Part shown: positions 27,202 to 36,935 of the stretch, in pieces
How the letters are laid out: each line of letters starts with the position of its first letter
Numbering within the stretch: position 1 is the stretch's first letter
NCBI RefSeq assembly: GCF_014076845.1
Contig: NZ_JACGUT010000078.1
Span: forward strand, 90,585-154,584
DNA from: Colwellia sp. MB3u-41
GTDB taxonomy: Bacteria; Pseudomonadota; Gammaproteobacteria; Enterobacterales; Alteromonadaceae
DNA: 64,000 bases
Direction: 5' to 3'
Notes under the pieces: model-generated
Told to the model about the DNA's origin: nothing
The model's input: only the letters and a program-made list of their open reading frames with translations
Databases searched by the model: none
Position numbers and translations under genes: made by a program

Positions 27202-29390
27202 TGGATGCATATAAACATCTGGATACTAGAGTACAGAAGTGGCTATTTAAACAAGGTTGGCCTGACTTAAGAGAAATTCAGAAAAAAGCCATTCTTCCGA
27301 TTTTGGAAGGTAAGACAGATGTATTAATCAGTGCTTCAACAGCAGCAGGGAAGACTGAGGCTTTTTTTTTACCAGCCTGTAGCGCTATAGCCGATTTAGA
27401 TGATGGTTTCGGTATTCTTTACATAAGTCCTCTAAAAGCATTAATTAACGATCAATATAGGCGTTTAGAAAGCCTATCTGAAATGCTAGATATGGAAGTT
27501 ACTCCATGGCATGGCGATAGCCCTCAATCTAAGAAATCAAAAGCGAAGAAGAAACCGTCAGGGATCTTGCTTATAACACCAGAGTCCCTTGAATCATTAT
27601 TGGTAAGAGAGGCTGGGTGGACTAAGCAGGCATTTTCGAATTTAAAATATATTGTTATTGATGAATTCCATGCTTTCATGGGCTCAGAGCGCGGGCACCA
27701 CCTTCTTTCTATTCTTAATAGGATAGAGCACCTATTGGGAAGGTATAATAATCCAATTCCTCGTGTTGCTTTAAGCGCAACATTAGGAGAGTTAGATAAA
27801 GTTCCACATCTACTTCGCCCTAATCAGGCATTGTCTTGCGACATAATCACGAGTACAAAAAGCCAATCTACATTTAAAGTACAAGTTCAAGGATATGTTG
27901 AGCCTCTTGACCTTAAAGCTGATGATAATCGAGATACTGCTGAATATGAAATATGTAAAAAGGTATATGACTTGTGTCGTGGAGGCTCTCATTTAGTCTT
28001 TGCTAATAGTAGAAAAAGAACAGAAAGCATTGCTGCGCAGCTTACTGATTTTTGTGAGCAGAATATTGTACCTAATGAGTTCTATCCTCATCATGGCTCG
28101 TTATCTAAGGAAATAAGAGAGGAGTTAGAAGCTCGTCTTCAAAAAGAAACGTTACCAACAACAGCGGTGTGTACCATGACACTTGAGTTAGGTATTGATA
28201 TTGGAAAAGTAAATTCTGTTGTACAAGTCACGGCTCCTCATTCTGTATCTAGCTTACGTCAGAGAATGGGGCGATCAGGAAGAAGAGGATCTCCAGCTAT
28301 TCTACGTATGTTAATAGCTGAAAATGAGCTAAGTGAAAAATCGAATATAGTTGATTGCTTGCGGCTGGAGTTAATTCAGTCGTTAGCGATGATTAGGTTA
28401 CTAATTGAAAGTAAATGGTTTGAGCCAGCAGATGACACTTTAATGCACTTTTCGACCTTACTGCATCAAGTTCTTGCAACGACAGGGCAATGGGGAGGAG
28501 TTAGAGCAGATCAACTTTTTGAATTATTATGCAAGAATGGACCATTTCAACATACATCTATTCAACAATTCAAAATGTTGTTGAGCCATATGGGTAAAGT
28601 AGAACTTTTAACTCAGCTTTCGAGTGGAGAGTTAGTGTTAGGAATATTAGGTGAACGTTTAGTCGGCCACTATTCATTTTATGCTGTCTTTAAAACGCCT
28701 GAAGAGTATAGGGTTTTGGTTGGCAACAAATCATTGGGAACCTTACCTGTAGATTCTCTTATCCTTGAAGGTCAACATATAATTTTTAGTGGTAGAAGAT
28801 GGAAAGTCATTGATGTTGATCCCGATAACAAAGTTATTCGTGTTGAAAAAACAAAAGGAGGCAAACCTCCAAAGTTTGGCGGTGAAGGAATGTCTATTCA
28901 TGACAAAGTCAGGCAGGAAATGTTCAAAATTCTAAGTGAGGGGGATTATCGAATTTCAGTGGGAAATCAAAAAATAGACTTTATTGATACTAAGGCGAAA
29001 GCTTTATTTGGTGAAGCAATAGATTATTTCAATCATTCAAATTTAAAGGGCATATCAATCCTCCAACATGGAAATAGCACATGCATATTTACATGGATGG
29101 GCGATAAAGTTGTCAATACTCTCGTTGCTTTACTCACACAAAAAGGTTTTGTAGCTGGAGCTTATGCAGGTGTCATAGAAGTAGAAAAATCAAATGCTGA
29201 AAGCATAGTGTCCTGTATAAAAGAGTTGAGTAAACAGTGCACGTCATCAAATACGGAGTTGGCTAAATTGGTTGTTGAAAAGAAAATAGAAAAATATGAT
29301 GAGTTTTTACCTGAAGAGTTATTAAATGTCGGTTATGGTTGCCGAGCGTTTGATGTTGAATCAACTTTTCAATGGATGAAATCTCTATGA
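27198..29390 (+). CDS. sngC: Shango SngC-like DEAD/DEFH helicase (Lhr-related)
   Basis: 730 residues of superfamily 2. Motif I is ASTAAGKTEAFFLPA, motif II is VIDEFHAF (DEFH rather than DEAH), motif III is ALSATLGE, and motif VI is LRQRMGRSGRRGS. The second RecA-like domain contains TMTLELGIDIGKV. The C-terminal third resembles the Lhr-type core. It likely unwinds or translocates on nucleic acid under control of the neighbouring ATPase. An ATGA overlap joins it to the upstream gene, and another ATGA overlap joins its stop to the following giant NACHT gene. Confidence 0.87.
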   Translation: MMDAYKHLDTRVQKWLFKQGWPDLREIQKKAILPILEGKTDVLISASTAAGKTEAFFLPACSAIADLDDGFGILYISPLKALINDQYRRLESLSEMLDMEVTPWHGDSPQSKKSKAKKKPSGILLITPESLESLLVREAGWTKQAFSNLKYIVIDEFHAFMGSERGHHLLSILNRIEHLLGRYNNPIPRVALSATLGELDKVPHLLRPNQALSCDIITSTKSQSTFKVQVQGYVEPLDLKADDNRDTAEYEICKKVYDLCRGGSHLVFANSRKRTESIAAQLTDFCEQNIVPNEFYPHHGSLSKEIREELEARLQKETLPTTAVCTMTLELGIDIGKVNSVVQVTAPHSVSSLRQRMGRSGRRGSPAILRMLIAENELSEKSNIVDCLRLELIQSLAMIRLLIESKWFEPADDTLMHFSTLLHQVLATTGQWGGVRADQLFELLCKNGPFQHTSIQQFKMLLSHMGKVELLTQLSSGELVLGILGERLVGHYSFYAVFKTPEEYRVLVGNKSLGTLPVDSLILEGQHIIFSGRRWKVIDVDPDNKVIRVEKTKGGKPPKFGGEGMSIHDKVRQEMFKILSEGDYRISVGNQKIDFIDTKAKALFGEAIDYFNHSNLKGISILQHGNSTCIFTWMGDKVVNTLVALLTQKGFVAGAYAGVIEVEKSNAESIVSCIKELSKQCTSSNTELAKLVVEKKIEKYDEFLPEELLNVGYGCRAFDVESTFQWMKSL

Positions 29391-32300
29391 ATTACATTGA
29401 TCTAGACCGAACATTCAATGAGCTTAATGAAAATACTTTAGATTTAAAAGAATCGAATTACTTTACTGAGTTATCAGATGATGAATCCAAAAATTGGGAA
29501 TGGTTACTTCAACACTCACTTGTTTTACTTCTTGCTGAAGCTGGCTCTGGTAAGACTAAAGAAATGGAAGAACAAGTAGAGAAAATATGCAAAAAAGGCG
29601 GAAATGCGTTTTTTTTACCTTTGGAGTCCATTGACACAGATGACTTATCCTCTCTTTTTCCACCAAATAAAAGAACTTTGTTTCGCTCTTGGCAAACCAA
29701 TAAGGAAAAAGAAGCATATTTTTTCCTAGATGCTGTTGACGAACTAAAATTAAAAGAAGGTAAAATAGATATAGCTATTCGTCATTTTTTTAATGCAATT
29801 GAAAATGATATAGCACGTATAAATGTCATAATCTCCTGTCGTCCTAGTGACTGGCGTAAGTTTATTGATATGACAACATTAAGAAAATGGTTACCATTAC
29901 CGAAAAAAGTAATTATTGGTGATATTAGTGAAGAGGATGAAGATGAGTTTGCTCTACTTTCTCCTGAAGAGTATTTTATAAAGCTAATGGAAAAAGGTGA
30001 ATCATCGCCTAGTATTGAAAGTGAAAATATTTCAGAAGATGATGACAGTTATGAGCCTATAACTATTGTATCTTTAGCACCTCTTAACAACGTTCAAATT
30101 AAACTATATTCACAATATTTAGGAGTCACTGACCCTGATGAATTTATTCGAACAATTAATCGGTTCGATTTACAAGGGTTTGCTTCAAGACCATTAGATC
30201 TAGAAGGATTGGCTTTGACATGGAAAGAGCATGGGGAGCTACTAAGTCTTCAGAATCAACATGAAGCTGATTTGAAATCAAAGCTAAAAGAAACATATTC
30301 AGAAAGAACGGATAGTAGTACTTTAAATGAAAAGGAGTCTTTAGATGCTCTTGGAATCATAGCTCTAAATATGAGCTTATTTCGCTCAAGAAGCTTATGC
30401 ACCCACAATGATATTAGCAATGATACTAACATTATCGAAATCAGCTCCATTGATGCTTTGAATTACTGGACTAGAGACAAACAATCAGCATTATTCCGTA
30501 AAGCTATATTTGATCCCGCTACCTATGGCAGAGTTAAGTTTCATCATCGATCTATTCAAGAGTATTTAGCCGCGAAACGACTAAATATCCTTTTATCTAA
30601 AGGACTTTCTTATAGGAAGTTATCTAGCCTGCTGTTTTCTAAGTTATACGATTACAAATTAGTAATCCCATTTATGAAACCCATTGCAGCATGGTTATCT
30701 TTATGGAATGAACGTATTTTCAATGAGTTGCTCAAAGTGGAGCCAGAAGCTTTGATTAATGAAGGTGATCCTAGTTCATTCAATTTGGAACAAAAAACTC
30801 GAATAATTCGATGTTTTATCGATAGATATGGAGATGGAAAAGAATATGGTGTTAATTTAAATAAGTCTCAAATAATCCGATTATCATGTCCTGAATTAGC
30901 CGATACTATAACTGAATGTTGGGGGGATTCCGGCCCTAAAAGTGAAGACGCCAAAAGCCTTTTAATTGAGCTAATTCGAAATAGCCCACTCACGCAATAT
31001 AAAAATATACTAGCAAGTATTGTTTTTGATGAGAGTAACTCTTCCTATTTAAGAACATTGTCCGTTTATGGGTTGACTGCATGTGAAGACAGCCATTCTT
31101 TAATTAAGTTAAAAGATCAATTGATTAAAGGAGAAGGAAACTGGTCTGCGGATTACATTCGAAATATATTGCCAGAGTTATATCCTAGTTTTCTGTGTGA
31201 ACAGGAGCTTATTTCACTAATTGAAAACAATAATAAAGAGTCTAAAGAAACTCACAGTTATAATCGATTAGCTTTTGCACTTTCAAGTGTATTTAAAAAC
31301 ATAAATAATTTTACGGAAAAACATTTTTGCTTGGCTAAACAATTAGCATTTCTCATTGTGTCAAACCGAGTAGAGAAATGCAGAATCCATGATATTAAAA
31401 GCAAGTTTAGTGACTATACATCACAATTAGCTTATTTATCACTTCAACTGTTCAAGTCAAACTTAACTTTTGATAAAACTGAACTAATAAAAATAGCAAC
31501 AATTTCTATTATTTACAATTCTCGTAGCGGATCAGTACGTGAGAGCATTAAAGAACTAAAAACTTTTTTATCTACTCATTTTAAAGAAGAAGCTTTTTGG
31601 CAATCCTTAGATATTATTGATGAAATATACCCATCTAAAGATAAATACCATCGTGCTAGTCAAATTTTTTCTTTAGGGGTTATCGATTATTTAAATGAAA
31701 ATGATATCGATTGGTTATTAAAATCGGTAAATCATGAAAATATACATAGAAAAATTATAGCTCTTTATAATTTAATTTGGCTTGATATATCCATTAAGAA
31801 TACAAGTGGAGTAACTGAACAAATATCAAGTGCAGTATCTATCGATAAAGTGCTAACTAATATATGGGATGAATCACAAAAGCCTAAAAAGGTTGAAAAG
31901 GATGAATATGATTTAGAGCATGAAAAGTGGGTTGTAGCTAATAAAGTAAAAGAAAAATCTAGGATTGAAGGCTGGAAAGAGTGGCGTCTAAGTCTATTAA
32001 ATGAACCAAATCTTCATTTTGAAAGTGATGAAATAGAGCATACAATTCGCAATTTTTGGTCTGTATTGAGTTCAGTTAATAAAGCTGGAAACGAATATGA
32101 TCGTTGGAGTTCGACCCTCTTAAGTAAAATTTTTAATAAAAACATTTCTCAGAAGGCAAAGGCATCATTTAAACATTATTGGCGTACTCAAAGCCCTTTG
32201 CTTTGGAGTGAAAAGGCAAAGGGAGACAAGAATTCCACTCTTTACACTTCAATTTATGGTTTAGTTGGTATATATATTGAGTCAAAGAATAAAAACTGGA

Positions 32301-33748
32301 CTCTTACTTTATCTGAAAATGAAGCCAAACAGGCGGTGCGACATAGTACTGTGGAATTGAACGGTTTTGCACCTTTTATTGAAGACTTAGTATTAAAACA
32401 CCCGCGAGCTGTAGAGGAAATATTGGGGGGAGAGCTTACATCTCAATTAGAGCAGTCTACAGAATCAAAGAATATCCCTATGTTGCAAGACATTGATCAT
32501 TCTAATCATGATCTAAAGTTATTACTAAATAATCGATTGTTGAGTTATTTGAAAAACAAAAAAATTGATCATCGAAATATCACTTTTCATTCTTTAGATT
32601 ACATTTTTAAAATTCTCTCAGATAGTCTTAAAATGAGTGTAGATTTGACCATTCTTTCAATTTGTAAAGAATACTATCAAAAATATCCTGAGCATCAGTT
32701 AGCTAATGTTTGGTTAAAAGGAGTATTTTTAGTTAATTCTTATGAAGCAATAAACCTTCACCTTGAAGTATTGAAAACTATAAAAAATCCTAAAAAGCAC
32801 TTTACCTTAATGCTGTCTTTTTTCTTCGGGAGAGATAGCGATATAGAACTACTATTTGTTAATGATGATGAGAAATCTGAATGTCTTGGGAAATTAGTTA
32901 AAATAGCTTATGAGTATATTCGTTTAGATGAAGATCTGGTACATGAAGGAAGTTATACTCCAAATACACGTGATGATGCTGAAAGGGGGAGAGAGAATTT
33001 ACTTTCAATGCTTTTACAAACGCCTTGTAAGAAATCAACAGAGATATTTTGTGAACTATTGAAGAACCCTTCGCTTGCTGCTGTGTCAGATAGAGGACGT
33101 ATATGGTTACGAGTGGAATTAGCTAAAAGAGCTGATCAGATCAAGTTGTCTCAAATAGATATTAATAATATTGAGCAATATTTATCTGAGCTTCCGAAGA
33201 GTAAAGAGCAGTTGTTCGATCTAATGACAGACAGGTTAAAAGATATCGAACACGATATTATTCATTCTGACTTTTCAGAAAGAAACTTATTGCTTCAGGC
33301 GACAAAAGAATCAGATATTCAGTCTTCATTAGCAAATAAATTGGATAATATTTCTTTTGGAATGTATAGAGTTTCTCGCGAAAGCGAAGTAGCTGATAGT
33401 AAACGACCAGATATCCATCTTTATGCTGTGGATGGAAATCAAAAAACAGTAATAGAATTAAAATTAGCGGATAACTGGACAGTAAAAGAACTAGTTAGAG
33501 CACTAGAAAACCAATTGGTAGGTCAATACTTGAGGCATGTAAATTGTCGCTCTGGTTGCTTGTTTCTTTCTTATCACGGCAGAAAAACCTGGAGAAACCC
33601 AGAAACCAACCAAAAGATGTCATTTGAAGATGTTGTTAGGTATTTAAAGGAAAAAGCTTTAGCTCACAATCTAGTAAAAAGTGGCGATATTTTATTGAGC
33701 GTTTTCGGTTTAAATCTAACTCCACCAATATTACCAAAGGCACATTAG
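29387..33748 (+). CDS. Giant NACHT/STAND ATPase with C-terminal PD-(D/E)xK nuclease
   Basis: About 1,453 residues. The NACHT-like ATPase is at the N-terminus: Walker A AEAGSGKTKEM near residue 50, Walker B AYFFLDAVDELKL near 110, and sensor VIISCRPSDW. A long helical repeat region of roughly 1,000 residues follows and may sense a ligand. The last 130 residues hold a restriction-like nuclease core: KRPDIHLYAV (Asp), then TVIELKLAD (ExK). The architecture recalls Avs-type immune sensors with nuclease effectors. An in-frame ATG at 29372 is possible, but the ATG at 29387 forms a 4-base overlap with the helicase stop and is preferred. It thus behaves as a fourth gene of the Shango operon, which is normally described as three genes. 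Confidence 0.82.
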   Translation: MNYIDLDRTFNELNENTLDLKESNYFTELSDDESKNWEWLLQHSLVLLLAEAGSGKTKEMEEQVEKICKKGGNAFFLPLESIDTDDLSSLFPPNKRTLFRSWQTNKEKEAYFFLDAVDELKLKEGKIDIAIRHFFNAIENDIARINVIISCRPSDWRKFIDMTTLRKWLPLPKKVIIGDISEEDEDEFALLSPEEYFIKLMEKGESSPSIESENISEDDDSYEPITIVSLAPLNNVQIKLYSQYLGVTDPDEFIRTINRFDLQGFASRPLDLEGLALTWKEHGELLSLQNQHEADLKSKLKETYSERTDSSTLNEKESLDALGIIALNMSLFRSRSLCTHNDISNDTNIIEISSIDALNYWTRDKQSALFRKAIFDPATYGRVKFHHRSIQEYLAAKRLNILLSKGLSYRKLSSLLFSKLYDYKLVIPFMKPIAAWLSLWNERIFNELLKVEPEALINEGDPSSFNLEQKTRIIRCFIDRYGDGKEYGVNLNKSQIIRLSCPELADTITECWGDSGPKSEDAKSLLIELIRNSPLTQYKNILASIVFDESNSSYLRTLSVYGLTACEDSHSLIKLKDQLIKGEGNWSADYIRNILPELYPSFLCEQELISLIENNNKESKETHSYNRLAFALSSVFKNINNFTEKHFCLAKQLAFLIVSNRVEKCRIHDIKSKFSDYTSQLAYLSLQLFKSNLTFDKTELIKIATISIIYNSRSGSVRESIKELKTFLSTHFKEEAFWQSLDIIDEIYPSKDKYHRASQIFSLGVIDYLNENDIDWLLKSVNHENIHRKIIALYNLIWLDISIKNTSGVTEQISSAVSIDKVLTNIWDESQKPKKVEKDEYDLEHEKWVVANKVKEKSRIEGWKEWRLSLLNEPNLHFESDEIEHTIRNFWSVLSSVNKAGNEYDRWSSTLLSKIFNKNISQKAKASFKHYWRTQSPLLWSEKAKGDKNSTLYTSIYGLVGIYIESKNKNWTLTLSENEAKQAVRHSTVELNGFAPFIEDLVLKHPRAVEEILGGELTSQLEQSTESKNIPMLQDIDHSNHDLKLLLNNRLLSYLKNKKIDHRNITFHSLDYIFKILSDSLKMSVDLTILSICKEYYQKYPEHQLANVWLKGVFLVNSYEAINLHLEVLKTIKNPKKHFTLMLSFFFGRDSDIELLFVNDDEKSECLGKLVKIAYEYIRLDEDLVHEGSYTPNTRDDAERGRENLLSMLLQTPCKKSTEIFCELLKNPSLAAVSDRGRIWLRVELAKRADQIKLSQIDINNIEQYLSELPKSKEQLFDLMTDRLKDIEHDIIHSDFSERNLLLQATKESDIQSSLANKLDNISFGMYRVSRESEVADSKRPDIHLYAVDGNQKTVIELKLADNWTVKELVRALENQLVGQYLRHVNCRSGCLFLSYHGRKTWRNPETNQKMSFEDVVRYLKEKALAHNLVKSGDILLSVFGLNLTPPILPKAH

Positions 33749-33825
33749 AAGTTTTGAAAAATCATATTAAAGGTAGAATCATAAGTTGATATGTTAACTA
33801 ATAAACAAAAAGCTAATATTCAGGA

Positions 33826-34240
33826 AAAGATAGTTCGGCTGTATTTGAGATTGAATGGGGTTTTAAGTAAAGGATTTATTGCCCACGATAATGTTAAGGA
33901 TAGAAAACTAGCGGGAATACAACCAAGTTGATCAAAGCGTTTACTAATTAACGCTCAGAGTGTAACCGTTATTTCAAAGCCGACATTTAAGGATGTTATT
34001 AGGTCTCATCATTTTCTGGTCCCATGTAGTGATTGGTACGAATGGCGAACTGAAAAAAGCAATAAAAGCAGAAGTATTTGTTTTCAAAAGCAAATGATGA
34101 GCCATTTTTGATGGCAGGAATTTGCTATCAAACACCAAACGAAACACCTCAATTAGTTGCTTTGACTCATCAGTGAAACAACTTCTAGCGTTGTTTGATG
34201 CAATAGATGAAAGTCGCATAGATGTGAAAGCTGCTTAGTT
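33826..34240 (+). pseudogene. Relic of an SRAP (YedK/HMCES) DNA-crosslink protein
   Basis: Several short frames, broken by frameshifts and stops, spell parts of an SRAP protein: LLINAQSVTVISKPTFKDVI, then HHFLVPCSDWYEWRTEKS, then MAGICYQTP and NETPQLVALT. SRAP proteins use Cys2 to crosslink abasic sites in single-stranded DNA; here the MCGR start has decayed (it reads VRLYLRLNG) so the gene is dead. The final piece ends QLLALFDAIDESRIDVKAA then TAG. About 440 bases with no gene follow up to 34684, including the first copy of a dispersed repeat. Confidence 0.7.
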
Positions 34241-34300
34241 TAGTAAAATTTGTAAAGAATCTTTAATAAAGTCACTCGCAGCGAGCTGCGAAATCTACCC
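34229..34300 (+). repeat. Dispersed repeat, copy A
   Basis: Copy A follows the SRAP relic. It has the palindromic core CGCAGCGAGCTGCG (34277-34290), preceded about 45 bases upstream by the GCTGCTTAG end of the relic. Copies B, C and D lie at 37336, 40765 and 41604 in the same orientation. This copy is the most diverged on its left side. Confidence 0.5.
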
Positions 34301-34684
34301 TATATAATCCTTTGCTTAATTGTAACTTGTTTTGTAAGTATGCTCTTTCTCGTCAGAGTATTATTCTTATAATTCATCCATGATCAAAAAATCATCTTCA
34401 ATAACCTACCAATAGTAAAATATTACGTATTTTCCAATTTTTATAAAATGAAATCCTGTTTACAGTTTCAGTCAGCTCAAAAAAATCATAACCAACATGA
34501 ACAAAACTAGAGTTTAGTTCAATTATTTAAAATACTAAATATTCTATACTTCATATTATTAATGAATGTAAATAAACTCTAACTATATATTTTTATTATA
34601 TTTTTATTAGTAATCTAGTATTGATATAAAGAAAGAATTCAATTAAATTTCTCTTAGTCTTTACTTAATTAAAAAGAGATCTAA

Positions 34685-34831
34685 ATGTTAGATATACAAA
34701 ATAAAAAAAGTACAATCCCGAATTCAATAGAAAATATTGATACAAAAGTTACGCATTCACTACTTAAAATGGGGGGAGGTTTGTCCTGTGAATTTTCATC
34801 GCTAACAAATTTTGGAGGCATTAATGCTTAG
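34685..34831 (+). CDS. 48-residue peptide, possible leader or secreted peptide
   Basis: An ATG after AAAAAGAGATCT opens a frame of 48 codons that ends inside the next gene (8-base overlap with the ATG at 34824). The peptide has a polar N-terminal part and a Gly-rich second half: LLKMGGGLSCEFSSLTNFGG. A Gly-Gly motif before a short tail with one Cys resembles double-glycine leader peptides, but no transporter is near. The overlap with the following gene also fits a small leader whose translation controls the downstream start. Confidence 0.45.
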   Translation: MLDIQNKKSTIPNSIENIDTKVTHSLLKMGGGLSCEFSSLTNFGGINA

Positions 34832-35390
34832 TATTTCAACATTGAATGATTCAAAAATATTAGTTTGTATTGAATACTTTCCTGAAGCCATTTCACTCAT
34901 TAAAAAGCTAGGAAAAGTCAATTGGGACTCATTGAAAAAAGGCTGGATTGTTGACAGTGATTTTGAGAATGAGGTTAAAAACATTCTAGTTGATTTTTAT
35001 GGTTCAGATGGCTCATTTAGACCAAAAACTATAAATATTGAAGTCACGGCTACTAACGACATTGATATGGTGAAACAGCCTATTCGATTCGCTGGTAAGG
35101 TTGTTGCCAGCGCTTATAGTCGAGACTCAGGAGCTATAACGGGAGATAATGTTGCATTGATTGAAGGTAATGTAAATTCTGGAGGCTCTGCTAAAAATTG
35201 GGAAACATCAATCGCGAAAGGTTCGCGGTTCAAGCTAATGCATGTTAATGAGCAACTACTAAAGCATTCAGAGAATAATTTATTTAATTATGAAATTATA
35301 GAATGCAAAAAAGTAGACTCTCTTAGTCGATTAAGAAACATTAGTGATGAAGATATTTTGGAAGAGTGTAAGTCACGAAAATTAATATAA
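34824..35390 (+). CDS. Unknown protein of 188 residues
   Basis: I place the start at ATG 34824, six bases after GGAGG; a TTG 12 bases upstream lies before that ribosome site and is unlikely. The N-terminal part, LKKGWIVDSDFENEVKNILVDFYGSDG, resembles the small strand-helix unit with a conserved Trp seen near some helicase and SMARCAL1/HARP-like proteins. The C-terminal 100 residues contain RFKLMHVNEQLLKH and a KVDSLSRLRNISDEDIL segment. No catalytic motif is clear. It overlaps the 48-residue peptide gene. Confidence 0.55.
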   Translation: MLSISTLNDSKILVCIEYFPEAISLIKKLGKVNWDSLKKGWIVDSDFENEVKNILVDFYGSDGSFRPKTINIEVTATNDIDMVKQPIRFAGKVVASAYSRDSGAITGDNVALIEGNVNSGGSAKNWETSIAKGSRFKLMHVNEQLLKHSENNLFNYEIIECKKVDSLSRLRNISDEDILEECKSRKLI

Positions 35391-35471
35391 ATATCTCAAT
35401 TAGTTCGAGTGCATGATTTTTTGGATTTGAGCTGGTGAAGTGTAAGTGTTAATTTTAAATTAAGGGTAAAT

Positions 35472-35780
35472 ATGAGTGATTTATATTCAGCAAAAGAGAT
35501 TTTAGTTGTAGCAAGCGAAATAGTTGGGAAAAAAGGCCCAATAGAAATATATTCAAGAATTTATAGTCATAATATAAACCTGGCAAAATGTGACAAAGGA
35601 AATGATTTATATATTTTGGGTGAAAATAGCAATAAGGTAACTTTTGAAGAGTTGATTAAATTGATAACAAAACTAAACGATTTAGTTGATGAATTGTATA
35701 CAGCAACAGGCCGTTCTTATTGTTTTGAAGGTATAGAAAAATACTCAGATAATAAATTTATTATTTTATGGGGATCATGA
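35472..35780 (+). CDS. Unknown small protein, 102 residues
   Basis: An ATG with AAGGG seven bases upstream opens 102 codons. The sequence is soluble, with helical segments (AKEILVVASEIVGKKG, FEELIKLITKLNDLVDELY) and an acidic composition. No family is recognisable. It lies 80 bases after the previous unknown gene on the same strand and may be transcribed with it. Confidence 0.5.
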   Translation: MSDLYSAKEILVVASEIVGKKGPIEIYSRIYSHNINLAKCDKGNDLYILGENSNKVTFEELIKLITKLNDLVDELYTATGRSYCFEGIEKYSDNKFIILWGS

Positions 35781-35913
35781 TTTTTTGGAACACAGGCAAT
35801 CAGCCCGGATGACACGCTATTTGTGTTACAGCCATGTTGATGCTAGTTTGTATTATTGAAGATCTTTGTGAGTTTAAAGATAAAAATTAAATCTAATATT
35901 TGGCTTAAGAAAT

Positions 35914-36555
35914 ATGAACGATAGTATGATTTCTATTTGGAGTGCAAACTTTAGTGGCACAACAACGACAGTTGTCATTCCAGATGGTTGCCGCGACTTG
36001 ATAGTCAAAACGTTGGGAAATGAAAAACCAAATTGGTTAGTGTCACCTCTATACGATCGATCCGAACTTATTCAGATAGAAGCAAGCTGCAATTATATTG
36101 GGTTTCGTTTAAGCCCCGGAGCAGAAATTAAAGAGCGTGAATTATTAGACTACATTGAAACAAAACAACTTCATGTTGAAGATGTGAAAGGTTTTATAGG
36201 TGACTTTATTTCTACCGAAAGCTCGATTGAGGAAGCACTAACGTGTTTTGCCAGTGAGATGGGTTCGGTAAAACAAATTTCTGCTCAACTTGGGGTCAGC
36301 ATCAGAACTTTGCAGCGACTGGTTTTAAGCAAAACCAAAAGAACACCTGGCTATTGGTTACAATTAGCCAGGATTAGAAAAGCTGCCAGAAGTTTAAGCC
36401 AAAGTGTATGCCTAGTTGATGTTGCAGAAAACTACGGTTTTTCTGATCAGTCTCATATGAATAGAGAGTTTCAGCGCTGGTTTGGGTTAACACCAGTACA
36501 GGTATTAAATTCTCCAGCTATTATCAGACAGCTAAATGACAAAGGCTATGCCTGA
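35914..36555 (+). CDS. AraC-type transcriptional regulator
   Basis: 213 residues. The C-terminal 110 contain two helix-turn-helix units of the AraC type: VKQISAQLGVSIRTLQRLV and LVDVAENYGFSDQSHMNREF, then RWFGLTPVQV. The N-terminal 100 residues (VVIPDGCRDLIV, YIGFRLSPGAE) resemble the short ligand-binding domain common in AraC proteins found beside glyoxalase-like genes. The next gene, on the other strand, encodes such a VOC protein and overlaps by 10 bases. The ATG at 35926 is an alternative start. Confidence 0.85.
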   Translation: MNDSMISIWSANFSGTTTTVVIPDGCRDLIVKTLGNEKPNWLVSPLYDRSELIQIEASCNYIGFRLSPGAEIKERELLDYIETKQLHVEDVKGFIGDFISTESSIEEALTCFASEMGSVKQISAQLGVSIRTLQRLVLSKTKRTPGYWLQLARIRKAARSLSQSVCLVDVAENYGFSDQSHMNREFQRWFGLTPVQVLNSPAIIRQLNDKGYA

Positions 36556-36935
36556 GAAGCTACAGGCGTACAAATTTCAACTAAAAAGCCATTGTTCTCG
36601 GTTACATAAGCTATTGTCTGACCCCAAGGCATATCTGTAGCGTCTTGCACGAGTGAGGCCCCTGCCACCAGTGCTTTAGACAGTGCCGTCTTTATATTAT
36701 CAGTTTCAAAAGCTATCTCAAACGTGGGAGCTTTTAAGTTAGCTTTAGCAGGATTTTTGCCTAATTTTTTCATGAGCTTGAGAGAGGAAAACGAAAGTGT
36801 CGTACTGCCTGTATCTAATTCCCCATACTCTCCACTCTCATGGAGCATTTTCTTTTTTAGGCCAAATGCTTTTTCATAGAAACTGAATGTTTCAACAACA
36901 TCATCAACATAAAGTATTGTGTATTTAAATTTCAA
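36546..36935 (-). CDS. VOC superfamily (glyoxalase/bleomycin-resistance-like) protein
   Basis: 129 residues with the paired beta-alpha-beta-beta-beta pattern of VOC proteins: FKYTILYVDDVVETFSFYEKAFG at the start, GASLVQDATDMPWGQTIAYV in the second half, and NGFLVEICTPV at the end. A metal site Glu is plausible in FLVEICTP. The substrate is unknown. The convergent AraC gene overlaps its end by 10 bases; such pairs often work together. The 800 bases upstream, to 37764, hold no other gene. Confidence 0.85.
   Translation of the reverse strand: MKFKYTILYVDDVVETFSFYEKAFGLKKKMLHESGEYGELDTGSTTLSFSSLKLMKKLGKNPAKANLKAPTFEIAFETDNIKTALSKALVAGASLVQDATDMPWGQTIAYVTENNGFLVEICTPVASQA

Noticed and set aside
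25882..29390. BREX system
   Set aside because: The ATPase and helicase resemble BrxD and BrxHI, but no PglZ, methylase or BrxC gene is present; with the TerB protein the set fits Shango.
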